Assembly (NCBI RefSeq): GCF_003626695.1
Contig: NZ_RBAH01000006.1
Span: 248,001 to 312,000, forward strand
DNA: 64,000 nucleotides
Direction of reading: 5' to 3'
Source of the DNA: Paenibacillus ginsengarvi
GTDB taxonomy: Bacteria > Bacillota > Bacilli > Paenibacillales > NBRC-103111
This document shows positions 51,281 to 59,166 of the stretch, one piece after another. Position 1 is the stretch's first letter; every line of letters begins with the position of its first letter. Under the pieces are notes generated by a model, which saw nothing but the letters and a program-made list of their open reading frames with translations, made no database searches and was not told the origin of the DNA. Made by a program: the position numbers and the translations under genes.

Positions 51281-51991
51281 GTGGCGGCGACAGGGATACG
51301 TCAGTGCGCGGGGCCGTTCTCCGGCATACGGTATAAAACAGTTTCGGCGGAAGGCGGAGACTGTGTAACGATAACGTCCGACAGTCCTCTTCTGGCTTTG
51401 AACTCCTCGGTATGGGGAGGCGGATTCGGACGCGTACATACGCTGGTGAACCGGCAGGTGCCGAAGTCGTATATGTGCGACGATCCGGTGCAGGAGATGG
51501 AGCAATTCCTGCTCTCCTGCGGTTTGGATCCCGCAGCAACAGCGGCCATGATGACGGCGGCCTACGTCAAGGACGTCGGACAATGCCATATGGCGGACGG
51601 CGAACTACAGGTTTCGTCATGGGTGACCTCGGGTCTCGGCAATACGGTGCGGGCCGGTACGACGGAGGGCATCGACCAGCTCTATCCGGGCACGATCAAT
51701 GCCATTGTCGTCGTAGACGGGAAGTTGACGGAAGCCGCTATGGCGAATGCGATCATTACTGTGACAGAGGCGAAAGCGGCAGCTCTGCAAGATTTGGGTA
51801 TCCTTGCGAGAAATAGCGAGCAGACGGCGACCGGAACCTCGACGGATGCGGTTCTCGTGGCCGCAACGGGCCGTGGGGAGCCGATCCGTTATGCAGGGAC
51901 GGCAACGACAGTTGGTTATATGATCGGCAAGACGGTGTACGAGGCGATGATGCACGCTTCTACGATTTATTTGAAACGCGGCGCATATTGA
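51281..51991 (+). CDS. cbiZ: Adenosylcobinamide amidohydrolase
   Basis: About 236 residues from GTG 51281 (GGGGGCGG upstream). CbiZ cleaves the amide bond of adenosylcobinamide or pseudo-B12 to adenosylcobyric acid so that corrinoids can be remodelled. Family features include LALNSSVWGGGFGRVHTLVN, VSSWVTSGLGNTVRAGT, GTINAIVVVDGKLTEAAMAN and ATGTSTDAVLVAATGRG. No other cobalamin gene is present in the window, so this looks like a solitary salvage function. Confidence 0.88.
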   Translation: MAATGIRQCAGPFSGIRYKTVSAEGGDCVTITSDSPLLALNSSVWGGGFGRVHTLVNRQVPKSYMCDDPVQEMEQFLLSCGLDPAATAAMMTAAYVKDVGQCHMADGELQVSSWVTSGLGNTVRAGTTEGIDQLYPGTINAIVVVDGKLTEAAMANAIITVTEAKAAALQDLGILARNSEQTATGTSTDAVLVAATGRGEPIRYAGTATTVGYMIGKTVYEAMMHASTIYLKRGAY

Positions 51992-51994
51992 GGC

Positions 51995-52058
51995 TTGACA
52001 GCTTGTCCCGCAACTGGTATTATAAATTTCGTTGACGCTTTCCAGTGTTAACGAAATT
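51995..52058 (+). promoter_or_regulatory. Strong promoter of tRNA-Leu with inverted repeat at the start site
   Basis: TTGACA (51995-52000), 17 bases, TATTAT (52018-52023). Directly after the -10 box an inverted repeat AATTTCGTT / AACGAAATT (52025-52033 and 52050-52058) spans the expected start site and reaches to within two bases of the tRNA. Confidence 0.75.
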
Positions 52059-52060
52059 AT

Positions 52061-52144
52061 GCGGTCGTGGCGGAATTGGCAGACGCGCTAGATTCAGGTT
52101 CTAGTGGTGTAACAGCCGTGGAGGTTCGAGTCCTCTCGACCGCA
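52061..52144 (+). tRNA. tRNA-Leu (anticodon CAG)
   Basis: GCGGTCG pairs with CGACCGC at the ends. The anticodon stem CTAGA/TCTAG encloses TTCAGGT, giving CAG. There is a long variable arm, as in type II leucine tRNAs, and a GGTTCGAGTCC T-arm. The length is 84 bases with discriminator A; CCA is not encoded. Confidence 0.95.
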
Positions 52145-52164
52145 TCATGCTCTTAAAGCAAACT

Positions 52165-52195
52165 CTTCTAAAACTTAGAAGGGTTTTTATTTTTG
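52165..52195 (+). terminator. Terminator after tRNA-Leu
   Basis: CTTCTAA-AAC-TTAGAAG hairpin followed by a T-rich run (TTTTTATTTTT). Confidence 0.88.
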
Positions 52196-52358
52196 TTAAC
52201 TCAAACGAAGTGGGCATGGGTGGTAACAGCTTGCTGCCACTCGTTGGGATAGAGGCTACCGCATCATAGTCGCCTCGAAAATTCGCCGTCATTGTTGTTT
52301 TTCAGGGCATTCGAAGGATGATAAAATAAAGAAAAGGGTGCCAAGGAGTGGGGGGGCT

Positions 52359-52637
52359 ATGTTATGGTCTGAAGTGAGGGATCTTTTCCCTAATCAATTT
52401 GTACTGGTAGAAGAATTGAAGTCCCATTACGAAGACAATAAGCTCCATGTGGAAGAAGTGGCGGTTATTAAGCCCATTCCGGATCCTAAAGCAGCTTGGA
52501 AGGAACTATTTTCCGCAAAAAATGAACGTTTTGTTTACCATACATCGAACGAAAACATCGTCGTGGAAGTTCGGGACAAGCCCATGATCAGGAGAGCGTC
52601 ACAAAATAACGCATGGATTCGGCTGGCTGGCTTATAG
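52359..52637 (+). CDS. Hypothetical protein
   Basis: 92 residues from ATG 52359 with AAGGAGTGGGGGG upstream. It begins MLWSEVRDLFPNQFVLVEEL and ends in a basic segment; the middle has VAVIKPIPDPKAAWKELFSA and YHTSNENIVVEVRDKP. Proteins with this 'W..I...YP.QFVL.E' start and 'HTS...' end are widespread and short, but I know no function for them. It is a single gene between terminators. Confidence 0.7.
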   Translation: MLWSEVRDLFPNQFVLVEELKSHYEDNKLHVEEVAVIKPIPDPKAAWKELFSAKNERFVYHTSNENIVVEVRDKPMIRRASQNNAWIRLAGL

Positions 52638-52650
52638 CTGGGCGCATTCA

Positions 52651-52689
52651 AGCACGGCCTGCGGAACATCGCGGGCCGTGCTCTTTTTT
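52651..52689 (+). terminator. Terminator after the 92-residue gene
   Basis: AGCACGGCCTGCG / CGCGGGCCGTGCT hairpin followed by CTTTTTT. Confidence 0.9.
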
Positions 52690-52720
52690 ACTACAACAAT
52701 GAAGTTCCTATTCTGGCACC

Positions 52721-53215
52721 TTACAAATCGTACCCGTAAACCTCGTCGTCCATCACATACCCATTCCCAATATCCGCCACTTGCGTACGCAGCAGTCTCA
52801 TGCCGAAGCGTTTGTACACCGCGATCGTATCCGTATTGTGGATATTGACGGTTAACCATATTTGCTTCAGGTTGTGCCTGTTGGCGATAGTTTTGATTTC
52901 CTCGAAAGCTTGTCTCGCGTAGCCTTTGCCGCGCTGGTCCTTAAGCAGGTACAGCTTCGATAAGTAAAGCGTGCCGTCTGCTTGCGGCTGAACGCCGAAA
53001 TAGCCGACCGGCCGGCCGTTCTCCATGAACAGGTAATATTCGTACCCGTCGGCAAGCTGTTTGGTCATCGCTTCCGCCGATTGAAACTTTTCGAGCATAT
53101 AATCGATCTGCCCCTGATCGATAATCGAAATGAAATGCTCGTTCCATATTGTGTGGGCGAGCCCAGCCACAACGGCTATTTGCTCGGGAGTGGTCGCTTT
53201 TTGAAAGGTTAGCAT
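52721..53215 (-). CDS. GNAT-family N-acetyltransferase
   Basis: A 164-residue acetyltransferase. The acetyl-CoA motif is LLKDQRGKGYARQAFEEIKT (R/Q-x-x-G-x-G/A), preceded by GTLYLSKLYL and followed by LTVNIHNTDTIAVYKRFGM. The substrate is unknown. It follows the erm gene by about 90 bases in the same direction, with no terminator seen between, so it may be read with it. Confidence 0.88.
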   Translation of the reverse strand: MLTFQKATTPEQIAVVAGLAHTIWNEHFISIIDQGQIDYMLEKFQSAEAMTKQLADGYEYYLFMENGRPVGYFGVQPQADGTLYLSKLYLLKDQRGKGYARQAFEEIKTIANRHNLKQIWLTVNIHNTDTIAVYKRFGMRLLRTQVADIGNGYVMDDEVYGYDL

Positions 53216-53305
53216 GGCGTTGTTCCTTTCCCTGAATCGTTACTTGGGTGCGGCAGTTTCATCATATCAAATATGGGTTTGCTCATGCACGTCCAAACCG
53301 TCCGT

Positions 53306-54142
53306 TCAGCCTCTCGGCCATCGATGAGAAGCTACGTGGCCAATCATGGACGTAAACAGACTTGCCCATTGCTCCAGCGACAACGAGGCGACTGGCTGCT
53401 CGCGGTCCGCCTTGGCGAGCTGCAACGAATGCTTTAGCTGCGCCGGCGTGAAAATCCCCCTAAGCCCGTTAGCCACCATAAGCCGGGGCTCACGAAGCAG
53501 ATATGCCGCGAAGGCGGTGAAATGCTTACCTTTCCCGGCAGGGATTAGCGGGCGATCTCTGCGGACCATCCGCAAAATAGCGGCATCGACGCTCGGCGGC
53601 GGGGCAAAATGGGTGCGGGGAATGACCGTTTTCATATCGAGCCGGAAGTACATGCTCCATAGCAGCGGCTTAGGCTCGGGATTCGGGTTCCGGGTAAATC
53701 TTTGAGCCGCCCCTTTCTCAAGGATCAGAACCCCGCTTTGCAGCATGCTGCCTTCGGCTCCGAGCAGCTTTTCCAGAATGGCGGTTGTGATGGAAAAGGG
53801 GATATTGGCGACCACGCAAAAAGGTTCGGCAGGCAGCCGCATTCGTCTAATATCACCTTGAATGATGTGAATATGGGGAAAACTTGCGGCTTTGTCGCGC
53901 AGTGTTTGAACAAAGCCAGCATCGATCTCGACCGCGATCACTTTGCGGGTTAATTCCGCGATCGAAAACGTAAGGCTGCCTTTGCCCGCGCCGATTTCCA
54001 GCACGGTGTCGGCCGGCTGCAAGCGCGCCATGTCGATGAGTTTTCGGATGGTGCCCGGGTTGTGCAGCAGATGCTGCGCGGTGAAATTCGGCCCCGTAAT
54101 GTGCTTTCTTACCGCTCTATGCTTCTTGTTTTGTTTGCGCAT
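53306..54142 (-). CDS. erm: 23S rRNA adenine-N6 methyltransferase, Erm(D)-like
   Basis: A 278-residue Erm/KsgA-fold enzyme that would dimethylate A2058 and block macrolides, lincosamides and streptogramin B. SAM motifs are VLEIGAGKGSLTFSIAE, VIAVEID and IIQGDIRRM; the target-adenine motif is VVANIPFSITTAIL. The basic N-terminus (RKQNKKHRAVRKHITGPNFT, then AQHLLHNPGTI) and the C-terminal GLRGIFTPAQLKHSL and SLEQWASLF segments closely resemble Erm(D)/Erm(K) of bacilli, rather than KsgA. GGGAGGA precedes the ATG. A leader with a stalling peptide and attenuators indicates inducible control. Resistance has not been shown. Confidence 0.9.
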   Translation of the reverse strand: MRKQNKKHRAVRKHITGPNFTAQHLLHNPGTIRKLIDMARLQPADTVLEIGAGKGSLTFSIAELTRKVIAVEIDAGFVQTLRDKAASFPHIHIIQGDIRRMRLPAEPFCVVANIPFSITTAILEKLLGAEGSMLQSGVLILEKGAAQRFTRNPNPEPKPLLWSMYFRLDMKTVIPRTHFAPPPSVDAAILRMVRRDRPLIPAGKGKHFTAFAAYLLREPRLMVANGLRGIFTPAQLKHSLQLAKADREQPVASLSLEQWASLFTSMIGHVASHRWPRG

Positions 54143-54179
54143 TCAGATAATCCTCCCGATTCGTTTTTTCCGCGATAAC

Positions 54180-54204
54180 AAAAAAACGCAGACTTGTGCC
54201 TGCG
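54180..54204 (-). terminator. Promoter-distal hairpin with U-tract in the erm leader
   Basis: On the minus strand CGCAG-N8-CTGCG is followed by seven Ts, 37 bases before the erm start. The stem is short, so it may be a conditional attenuator rather than a strong terminator. Flanking CGTTTTTCCGC and GCGGAAAAAACG could pair around it. Confidence 0.6.
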
Positions 54205-54380
54205 GCGGAAAAACGGGAATGGGTATCTAAGGGGATGCGCATCCAAATAAACGTTTGTCGTAGCGTAGGTACAAACAAACGTTTGATCGGAGGTTCGGCT
54301 CTCGAACGATGGATAGGTCAAAGTCTCTCTTCACTCTGTACGAAGGAGACTTCGGGCTTGTATTTGTTTTTAGACACGCC

Positions 54381-54403
54381 AAAAAGAGACAGACGCGCTG
54401 TCC
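54381..54403 (-). terminator. Promoter-proximal attenuator hairpin in the erm leader
   Basis: On the minus strand GGGACAG-CGCG-TCTGTCTC is followed by TTTTT, about 100 bases after the leader peptide stop. Confidence 0.65.
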
Positions 54404-54481
54404 CTTGTTTTTTATCCATCCAAGCAGCAGGATGTCCTAAAATGGGCAGACCGATTCCGTTTTGCTCCGCACGCAGGCAGA

Positions 54482-54515
54482 GCCTTTGTTCCCTATGAAA
54501 TTAGCGGGACAAAGC
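54482..54515 (-). promoter_or_regulatory. Hairpin overlapping the end of the erm leader peptide
   Basis: GCTTTGTCCC (54506-54515, inside the leader frame) pairs with GGGAACAAAGGC (54482-54493) downstream. A ribosome stalled at the Arg-Leu-Arg codons would cover the upstream arm and open it, the classic first step of erm attenuation. Confidence 0.6.
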
Positions 54516-54551
54516 AACAAAACGCAATCTTCCGTGATTAACTGCACCCAT
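54501..54551 (-). CDS. Erm leader peptide with Arg-Leu-Arg stalling motif
   Basis: A 16-residue frame, MGAVNHGRLRFVALSR, with GGAACGGAGGG before the ATG and a sigma-A promoter about 35 bases further upstream. The Bacillus Erm(D) leader peptide contains RLRF and stalls ribosomes at Arg-Leu-Arg when macrolides or ketolides bind the exit tunnel; the same RLRF occurs here. It begins about 410 bases before erm on the same transcript. Function is inferred from motif and layout. Confidence 0.75.
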   Translation of the reverse strand: MGAVNHGRLRFVALSR

Positions 54552-54586
54552 CGTCAGGACAACCCTCCGTTCCTTAAAGTGAACCC

Positions 54587-54615
54587 ATTGTAGCACAATT
54601 CGTTTGCGTGCACAA
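54587..54615 (-). promoter_or_regulatory. Promoter of the erm transcript
   Basis: On the minus strand TTGTGC (54610-54615), 17 bases, TACAAT (54587-54592). It gives a leader of about 440 nt. Confidence 0.7.
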
Positions 54616-54660
54616 TGGATGAGGAATGACGCCGACCCGTGATGAAGGGATAGTGCCCGA

Positions 54661-55188
54661 TCAACTTCTATGCAAAATGCCTAAATATTCGCGCCACGGC
54701 CCGACATCCGCCCCGTATCGTTTGGCCATAACCCGGACGATTTGAGCGATATGCGTCAAATCATGAACGACCCATGCGGACAGCAGCTCTCTTACCTTGA
54801 CTGTGCCGAAAGCGGGGTGCGAGCCCGTAAGCTCAAGCTGATCTTTGCCTTCCACAAGCTCTCGGAGCCGGGTTATATTTTGCGCTCGGATTGTCTTGAA
54901 TTCGAGCAGCACCGGTCCGAGCTCCTCCGCCGATTTTTGTTTCAAATGAGCGTAACGATCGAAGGAAGGGAAGGGCTTGCTCTCGCCTTCAGCAAGTATG
55001 AACGCCAGACGCGGAATCCAGTTCGTTTTCTCGCCTTCGATCAGATGCTCGACCACTTCGCGGGCATTCCAAGTTCCCTCGCCTTCGCTGCACTCCAGCC
55101 AGCCCTCGGATAAACCGGTTAACAAAACTTCCAGTGTTTGCGGCGTACGCTCCAGGATCTGTATGGCTTCCGTCTGATCGAAGTTCAT
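54661..55188 (-). CDS. DinB-fold metal-dependent protein
   Basis: A 175-residue DinB_2/YfiT-like four-helix protein (not the polymerase). The metal-binding histidines lie in VVEHLIEGE (about residue 47) and [15 protein letters not shown] (about 141-145). Relatives are bacillithiol- or thiol-dependent transferases or of unknown role; the N-terminal [10 protein letters not shown] is typical. It lies upstream of the erm promoter in the same direction. Confidence 0.88.
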   Translation of the reverse strand: MNFDQTEAIQILERTPQTLEVLLTGLSEGWLECSEGEGTWNAREVVEHLIEGEKTNWIPRLAFILAEGESKPFPSFDRYAHLKQKSAEELGPVLLEFKTIRAQNITRLRELVEGKDQLELTGSHPAFGTVKVRELLSAWVVHDLTHIAQIVRVMAKRYGADVGPWREYLGILHRS

Positions 55189-55352
55189 GAAGATGCTCCT
55201 CTCGCGAATAGGGATGGTAAGTCTGTCCCCCTATTATACCTAACAGACTGGTTTGGTTCACATCTTGCTTCCTCCCGAGCCAAGACAATCGCTTGCGAAA
55301 GGGAAGGCGGTTCCGTTAGCCCGGTATGTTGTTTATTTACTTTTACAAGGAT

Positions 55353-55370
55353 TATGTTACTATTAACATA
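55353..55370. promoter_or_regulatory. PadR-type operator
   Basis: TATGTTACTATTAACATA contains the exact ATGT-N8-ACAT dyad recognised by PadR proteins. It lies 30 bases before the PadR-family start codon, consistent with autorepression. Confidence 0.7.
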
Positions 55371-55399
55371 TGATATCGATACACTAAACGGAGGCTCTC

Positions 55400-56320
55400 A
55401 TGTCCATCCAACATGCCATACTCGGACTTCTTAGCTGGAAGCCCGCAACCGGTTACGAATTAAAAAAAATTTTCGAACAATCTCCAACGATGTATTGGTC
55501 CGGCAACAACAATCAAATTTACAAAACGCTGGTCAAGCTGCTGGACGAAGGGCTGGTCACCAACGAAATTCAGCATCAAACCAGCTCTCCGTCCAAAAAA
55601 ATATACAGCATCACGGAGGAGGGGCGCGCCTGTTTGAAGGAATGGGTGGTGAGCGAGCCGGAGATTCCTGAGCTCCGGAATACGTTCCTCATTCAACTGG
55701 CATGGGCGGATCAACTGAACGACGAGGAATTGGACGAATTGCTGGAGCAATACGAGAACAAGATCGGCACGCAGCTGCTATACCAGCAGGAAAAACGGAG
55801 ACGCGGAGCTCCCGCTCCGGGCAGAAGCGAGCGGGAGGCGTTTTTGTGGGATCAAATTTCCGAGAACGCGCTGCTCTTCTACCGAAACGAGCTTGTATGG
55901 GTTCAGCAAATTCGCAAACAGCTTGGTGAAAGAAAACAAAAGGAGGAGAAAGCGGCAATGCATTATACAATCGTGGATCATGGGGGTTCCAAATATATCG
56001 AGGTTTTATCCGCCGAGCCCCGTCTCGGCACCGAGCAGGACGCTGTGGATCTTGTTGCTTTGTGCATGGAGCATGAGTCGGGTTATATTTTGCTGCACAG
56101 CGAGGCTTTGTCGGAGGATTTCTTCAAGCTGAGAACGGGCGTCGCTGGGCATATGATGCAGAAATGGATCAATTATCGCGTGAAAGCGGCGGCCGTCGCC
56201 CCGAAAGCGCTGATCCAACAAGGGAGATTCAAAGAAATGGCGCTTGAGGCGAATAAAAGCCATCATTTCGGCGTGTTTGAATCCAGGGAAGATGCGGAGA
56301 AATGGCTGTTGAAGGAGTGA
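55400..56320 (+). CDS. PadR-family regulator fused to DUF4180
   Basis: 306 residues in two parts. Residues 1-180 are a PadR regulator: winged helix [20 protein letters not shown], then [18 protein letters not shown], and the C-terminal helical dimer region. Residues about 190-306 match DUF4180 ([40 protein letters not shown]). An internal ATG at 55958 has AAGGAGGAG ten bases upstream and would start exactly the DUF4180 part. The two are usually separate genes, so this looks like a fusion that kept its internal start. The effector and targets are unknown. Confidence 0.9.
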   Translation: MSIQHAILGLLSWKPATGYELKKIFEQSPTMYWSGNNNQIYKTLVKLLDEGLVTNEIQHQTSSPSKKIYSITEEGRACLKEWVVSEPEIPELRNTFLIQLAWADQLNDEELDELLEQYENKIGTQLLYQQEKRRRGAPAPGRSEREAFLWDQISENALLFYRNELVWVQQIRKQLGERKQKEEKAAMHYTIVDHGGSKYIEVLSAEPRLGTEQDAVDLVALCMEHESGYILLHSEALSEDFFKLRTGVAGHMMQKWINYRVKAAAVAPKALIQQGRFKEMALEANKSHHFGVFESREDAEKWLLKE

Positions 56321-57201
56321 AGGCGGGGACGGGCAACCGGCTCGCTTACCTCCCGCCGCAACAGCGCGATCTCGTGCCGATACGGGGCTGTTTTGTATTT
56401 GACCGCGCCGATCGAAGGCGTCTCCAGCAGCTTCGGGAGCGCGGCGAGCTGCGGATGATGGACGATGTAGTCGAGCGCCTTGAGACCGATTCGTCCGTGC
56501 CCGATATTGTCGTGCCGGTCTTTCCGCGAGCCGCGCTCGTGCTTGGAGTCGTTAATGTGGAGCACCTTCAGCCGGTCGAGGCCGATGATGCGGTCGAACC
56601 GGTCCAGCACGCCGTCGAAGTCGTGCACGATATCGTAACCGGCGTCGTGCACATGGCACGTATCGAGACAGACCGACAGCGCCTCGTTATGCTGCACCCC
56701 GTCGATGATGGCGGCAAGCTCCTCGAAGAGGCGGCCGCATTCGCTTCCTTTGCCCGCCATCGTTTCCAGCGAGATTTGCACATCCGCTTCGCGCCGCTCA
56801 CAGAGCACCCGGTTCAGCCCGCGGATGATGCTGGCGATGCCAGCCTCCGCTCCTGCGCCGATATGCGAGCCCGGATGCAGCACGAGCTGACGCGAGCCCA
56901 GCCGAGATGTCCGTTCTAGCTCGTCCAGCAGAAATTCGACGCTGAATTCGAACACCCGCTCGTTAATCGTATTGGCCAAATTAATAAGAAACGGAGCGTG
57001 CACGACGATATCGGATATGCCGTGCCGCTCCATATGGTCGTAAGCCGCCTCAATGTTGTACTGCTCGATCGGCTTGCGCTTGCTATTTTGCGGCGCGCCA
57101 GTATAGATCAGGAAAGTCGAGGCGCCGTAGGAGGCCGCTTCCTTGCTCGCTTGGAGCAGCATCTCGCGCCCGCCCATCGATACGTGCGACCCGATCAGCA
57201 T
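56263..57201 (-). CDS. nfo: Endonuclease IV (AP endonuclease)
   Basis: A 312-residue zinc-dependent TIM-barrel enzyme that cuts DNA at abasic sites. Conserved segments are [72 protein letters not shown] and [20 protein letters not shown]. The last ~25 residues ([20 protein letters not shown] onward) extend past the usual end and overlap the convergent PadR gene by 58 bases. GGGGGAAAA precedes the ATG at 57199-57201. Confidence 0.94.
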   Translation of the reverse strand: MLIGSHVSMGGREMLLQASKEAASYGASTFLIYTGAPQNSKRKPIEQYNIEAAYDHMERHGISDIVVHAPFLINLANTINERVFEFSVEFLLDELERTSRLGSRQLVLHPGSHIGAGAEAGIASIIRGLNRVLCERREADVQISLETMAGKGSECGRLFEELAAIIDGVQHNEALSVCLDTCHVHDAGYDIVHDFDGVLDRFDRIIGLDRLKVLHINDSKHERGSRKDRHDNIGHGRIGLKALDYIVHHPQLAALPKLLETPSIGAVKYKTAPYRHEIALLRREVSEPVARPRLHSFNSHFSASSLDSNTPK

Positions 57202-57323
57202 GGTTTTCCCCCGTTCTTTTCTGCACAATGCAGTCTTCCTTCCAGTATCGGACATTCCGAGCTCCGCCGCCACCAGAGATGACTGGAAGCGCGAGAAATC
57301 TCTTCCTTATTCGGACCGGCAGG

Positions 57324-57992
57324 CTACCGAACGATTCCGATGGCGAAACCGTCGTAGCCCTTGGCGCCAACCGTCTGAATCGCGGTTGCATCGATGGCCG
57401 GATTACCGGCTAGCAAATCGAAAAACTTACGGACTCCCTGAACGCGAGGATCGGGGCTTGTTTCGTTTACGACTTCTCCGTCGCGAATGACGTTGTCCCC
57501 GATAATGACCGCCCCCGGACGCGCCAGCCGGAGCGCCCACCGGAGATAGGCAGGATTGTTCGGTTTATCCGCGTCGATGAACACAAGGTCAAAGGGCTCC
57601 GCCTGCTCGTTGCCGAGTCTCTCCAACTGGTCGAGGGCGTTCCCCAGCCTGATGTCGACTAACGCGGCGAGACCGGCCCGGCTGATATTGTTCGCGGCGG
57701 TCGCGGCGTGATGGGGATCGAGCTCCAGCGTCACGAGCTTTCCGCCGGGAGGAAGCGCCCTCGCCAGCCAAATGGTGCTGTACCCGCCCAATGTTCCGAT
57801 CTCGAGTATTCTCGAGGCGTCTTGCATACGTGCGAGCAGGTGCAGCAACTTGCCTTGCGCGTGCGTTACGTCGATCGCGGGCAAGCCCGCTTTCCGGTTT
57901 GCGCCGATTGTTTCCTCAAGTACGGGATCGGACGGGATCAGCTTCTCCTCGATATAGCGGTCTACTTTAGTCCACGCAGGGTTTACATTCAT
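57324..57992 (-). CDS. Class I SAM-dependent O-methyltransferase
   Basis: A 222-residue methyltransferase of the catechol/caffeoyl-CoA type (YrrM-like). The SAM-binding loop is ILEIGTLGGYSTIWLARALP. Then come KLVTLELDPHHAATAANNI, the metal-site FDLVFIDADKPNNPAYLRW and PGAVIIGDNVIRDGEV. The substrate is probably a small catechol-like or hydroxylated compound. AGGAG precedes the ATG. It diverges from a LysR regulator across a short AT-rich gap, so that regulator is its likely controller. Confidence 0.88.
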   Translation of the reverse strand: MNVNPAWTKVDRYIEEKLIPSDPVLEETIGANRKAGLPAIDVTHAQGKLLHLLARMQDASRILEIGTLGGYSTIWLARALPPGGKLVTLELDPHHAATAANNISRAGLAALVDIRLGNALDQLERLGNEQAEPFDLVFIDADKPNNPAYLRWALRLARPGAVIIGDNVIRDGEVVNETSPDPRVQGVRKFFDLLAGNPAIDATAIQTVGAKGYDGFAIGIVR

Positions 57993-58047
57993 TTCGTTTC
58001 AGCTCCTCTTTCGGTTGATGATTGTATTGTATTCGATTCTAATAAAT

Positions 58048-58092
58048 AGATATAATATATAATTATTCGAAACTCATATATAATATATATGA
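58048..58092. promoter_or_regulatory. AT-rich repeated palindromes in the O-methyltransferase/LysR gap
   Basis: GATATAATATATAA and CATATATAATATATAT lie about 26 bases apart, each nearly self-complementary, between divergent genes. LysR proteins typically bind two such half-sites. The exact box cannot be fixed by eye, and promoter elements overlap it. Confidence 0.4.
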
Positions 58093-58111
58093 TTTACTTG
58101 AGGAGGCAGCG

Positions 58112-59011
58112 ATGAATTTACACGCTTTGCGTTTATTCCATACCGTTGCTGTGACCGGGAGCGTTACGCGAGCCGCTGAAACGCTCAACATCAGCCAGCC
58201 TTCGATTACCGCGCAAATCAAAAAATTCGAGCAGGAACTGTCGCTCACGCTGCTGAAGCCGCAAGGACGCGGCATTGCAGTAACGGATAGCGGGCAGCGT
58301 ATCGCGCAGCTAGCTCAGCGGCTGTTCGCGGTCGAGCGGCAAATCGAGCAGTTCGCGCAGGAATGCCGGGAAGGGACGAGCGGACATGTCCGGCTTGCCG
58401 CGACGTATTTGCCGTCCCATTTTTTGCTGCCGGCCTGGATCGCCCGGTTCAAACAACGCTACGACGCCGTCGAACTATCGATCGTTACGACGAATTCCAG
58501 TGAGGCTCTGCGGCTTTTGCTGAACGTGGACGTGGATATGGCCATATATGGCGGTCTGCCGGAGCAATATCCGGACGATGTGGAGATGGAGGAGCTGTTC
58601 CAGGACGAGCTGTGGTTCGTAGTCTCCTCGAAGCATCGCTTGGCCGGACGGCATATCGCTCTGGAGGAGATGATGCAGGAGCCCTTCGTTATGCGGGAGG
58701 AAGGAAGCTCGACGCGGGAGAGGCTGTTCGCTTTATGCCGGACGCACAGTGCGCCCGCGCCGAAAGTGGCGCTGCAATTCAACGGTTTGTATGAATCGGT
58801 CCGCGCAGTCGTATCCGGATACGGCGCCAGTTTCGTCTCGTCGCTGGTCGTGCGCGAATACGTGGAACGCGGAGAGCTAAGTCGCGTATTCGTCGAAGGC
58901 GTTCGACTTCGGAACACAATCGCCGTTTGTACCCGCAGAAACGAAGCTTTGTCCGCGGCGGCGGCGAATTTGATCGGTTTGATGCGCTCGTCTCCTTACC
59001 GCGTGGGCTAA
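58112..59011 (+). CDS. LysR-family regulator
   Basis: 299 residues. Winged helix at residues 1-60 (LHALRLFHTVAVTGSVTRAA and then TLNISQPSITAQIKKFEQEL). The effector domain has YLPSHFLLPAWIARFKQRYD, VDMAIYGGLPEQYPDDV and VSGYGASFVSSLVVREYV. It resembles CysL/YwfK-type regulators in general shape only. It is divergent from the O-methyltransferase. The ATG has GAGGAGG upstream. Confidence 0.87.
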   Translation: MNLHALRLFHTVAVTGSVTRAAETLNISQPSITAQIKKFEQELSLTLLKPQGRGIAVTDSGQRIAQLAQRLFAVERQIEQFAQECREGTSGHVRLAATYLPSHFLLPAWIARFKQRYDAVELSIVTTNSSEALRLLLNVDVDMAIYGGLPEQYPDDVEMEELFQDELWFVVSSKHRLAGRHIALEEMMQEPFVMREEGSSTRERLFALCRTHSAPAPKVALQFNGLYESVRAVVSGYGASFVSSLVVREYVERGELSRVFVEGVRLRNTIAVCTRRNEALSAAAANLIGLMRSSPYRVG

Positions 59012-59166
59012 AACGGATTAAGCTGCAAGCCCCCTCGAAAGCTTCCTTGATGTAAATTTCAACTCTTTTTGAAAGCAGCGCCTCCGCAGGTTCATGTACA
59101 ATGTAGAGAAATCTTCGTACATGTTAGGTGTTACGATCCGTTTACATAAGAGGAGTTGCTTTCCGA

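Noticed and set aside
53306..54142. KsgA (housekeeping 16S rRNA dimethylase) instead of Erm
   Set aside because: The N- and C-terminal segments match Erm(D)-type proteins, the adenine motif is NIPFSITT, and the leader is of erm type.
54109..54321. A 70-codon minus-strand frame just before erm as its leader peptide
   Set aside because: It starts with TTG and has no good ribosome-binding site, and it overlaps the erm start. The 16-codon frame at 54501-54551 has promoter, binding site and RLR motif.
54661..55188. A second DinB polymerase by name
   Set aside because: This is the unrelated DinB/YfiT metal-binding fold; no polymerase motifs are present. The polymerase is at 17344-18642.
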